Assembly: GCF_004366795.1 (NCBI RefSeq)
Contig: NZ_SORF01000010.1
Location: 1 to 64,000 of the forward strand
Source: Alicyclobacillus sacchari
GTDB taxonomy: Bacteria > Bacillota > Bacilli > Alicyclobacillales > Alicyclobacillaceae
DNA length: 64,000 nucleotides
Direction of reading: 5' to 3'
In this document: positions 63,697 to 64,000 of the stretch, one piece after another
Position numbering within the stretch: position 1 is the stretch's first letter
Layout of the letters: every line of letters starts with the position of its first letter
The notes under the pieces: generated by a model
What the model was told of the DNA's origin: nothing
Seen by the model: only the letters and a program-made list of their open reading frames with translations
The model's database searches: none
Program-made: the position numbers and the translations under genes

Positions 63697-64000
63697 TCAA
63701 TAGATTGCGCCGGACCGGCGAGCTTTCGCGACCGCCCGTTTGAATGATGCAGCCGCCTCGCGCTCTTTCTCGGGCAAGATCACAAACATGACAAGTAGAA
63801 TCTGAAATATCGCGTACGCGATGATCGCCGGTTTGTGCTTGCGCTTAAAACTCTCCGACGGCAGGCCGAAGGCGAGAATCCAGATTGTCAAGTATAACGC
63901 CGCGCCGATTTGCGTCAGCGTCTTTTGGTCCGACGCTGGTACCCCATTTGGCAGAATCGGATCGTTTGGGTTCAACGGGTTCAACGAACTTTGTGGCGCA
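63697..64000 (-). CDS. small two-helix membrane protein, possibly cut by the window edge
   Basis: The visible protein (about 95 residues from a TTG at 63984) has two hydrophobic helices (LTQIGAALYLTIWILAFGL and PAIIAYAIFQILLVMFVIL) and basic, Arg-rich ends (FKRAVAKARRSGAIY). The frame remains open upstream of 63984 to the edge (APQSSLNPLNPNDP), so the true start may lie outside. It forms a likely operon with the 51-residue membrane protein. I cannot name a family. Confidence 0.5.
   Translation of the reverse strand, partial: APQSSLNPLNPNDPILPNGVPASDQKTLTQIGAALYLTIWILAFGLPSESFKRKHKPAIIAYAIFQILLVMFVILPEKEREAAASFKRAVAKARRSGAIY

Overview
The window looks like chromosomal DNA of an Alicyclobacillus-type bacterium (spore-forming, acid- and heat-tolerant Bacillota). 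Reasons: strong AGGAGG-type ribosome binding sites with many GTG and TTG starts, a sporulenol synthase-like terpene cyclase, a type II-C Cas9 that resembles the Geobacillus enzyme, a DabB/DabA (MpsA/MpsB) inorganic-carbon pair, and a Gram-positive-style secreted amylase with CBM25-like repeats. The genus is inferred from protein resemblance only.

Layout. 1-9.7 kb is an accessory island: an IS66 transposase cut by the window edge, a deleted IS256 copy, a three-gene restriction-like module (MmeI-type DNA methyltransferase, SF2 helicase, GIY-YIG nuclease) and a truncated second IS256-family transposase. 9.8-11.8 kb holds an NRAMP-related transporter and a divergent XRE-DUF1232 protein. 12.7-16.3 kb, after an IS21 relic, is a mercury-resistance operon (MerF-like, ArsR/CmtR-like, thioredoxin-like, CcdA-like, MerA). 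17.1-27.2 kb is a glycolate/glyoxylate module: glcE-glcF-glcD-iclR, malate synthase, a LctP-type permease and malic enzyme. Together they would take glycolate to glyoxylate, malate and pyruvate. Very similar putative operators sit in front of the transcription units.

27.3-36.7 kb has a lipoprotein, a MOSC protein, exonuclease III, an aldo/keto reductase, a secreted GH13 amylase with LacI/cre-like operators, and a chemoreceptor. 36.9-41.7 kb is mpsC-dabB-dabA (CO2/bicarbonate uptake). 41.8-50.3 kb is a complete type II-C CRISPR locus: tracrRNA, cas9, cas1, cas2 and an array of 54 repeats and 53 spacers on an exact 66-bp period. The repeat sense and a 22-bp hairpin terminator indicate that the array is transcribed towards the cas genes.

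50.4-56.8 kb is a tricarballylate/aconitate cluster (DUF3870, tcuA, tcuB, PrpF-family isomerase, MFS transporter) with two leader terminators placed like attenuators. 57-64 kb has a ClC channel, a MarR regulator with a palindromic operator, an APC permease, the sporulenol synthase-like cyclase, two paralogous small proteins of unknown function and two small membrane proteins at the right edge.

The strongest candidates for something little described are the methyltransferase/helicase/GIY-YIG module at 2.5-8.6 kb, the shared glyoxylate operator, and the leader hairpins of the tricarballylate and dab operons. All functions are assigned by reading motifs; no database search was run.
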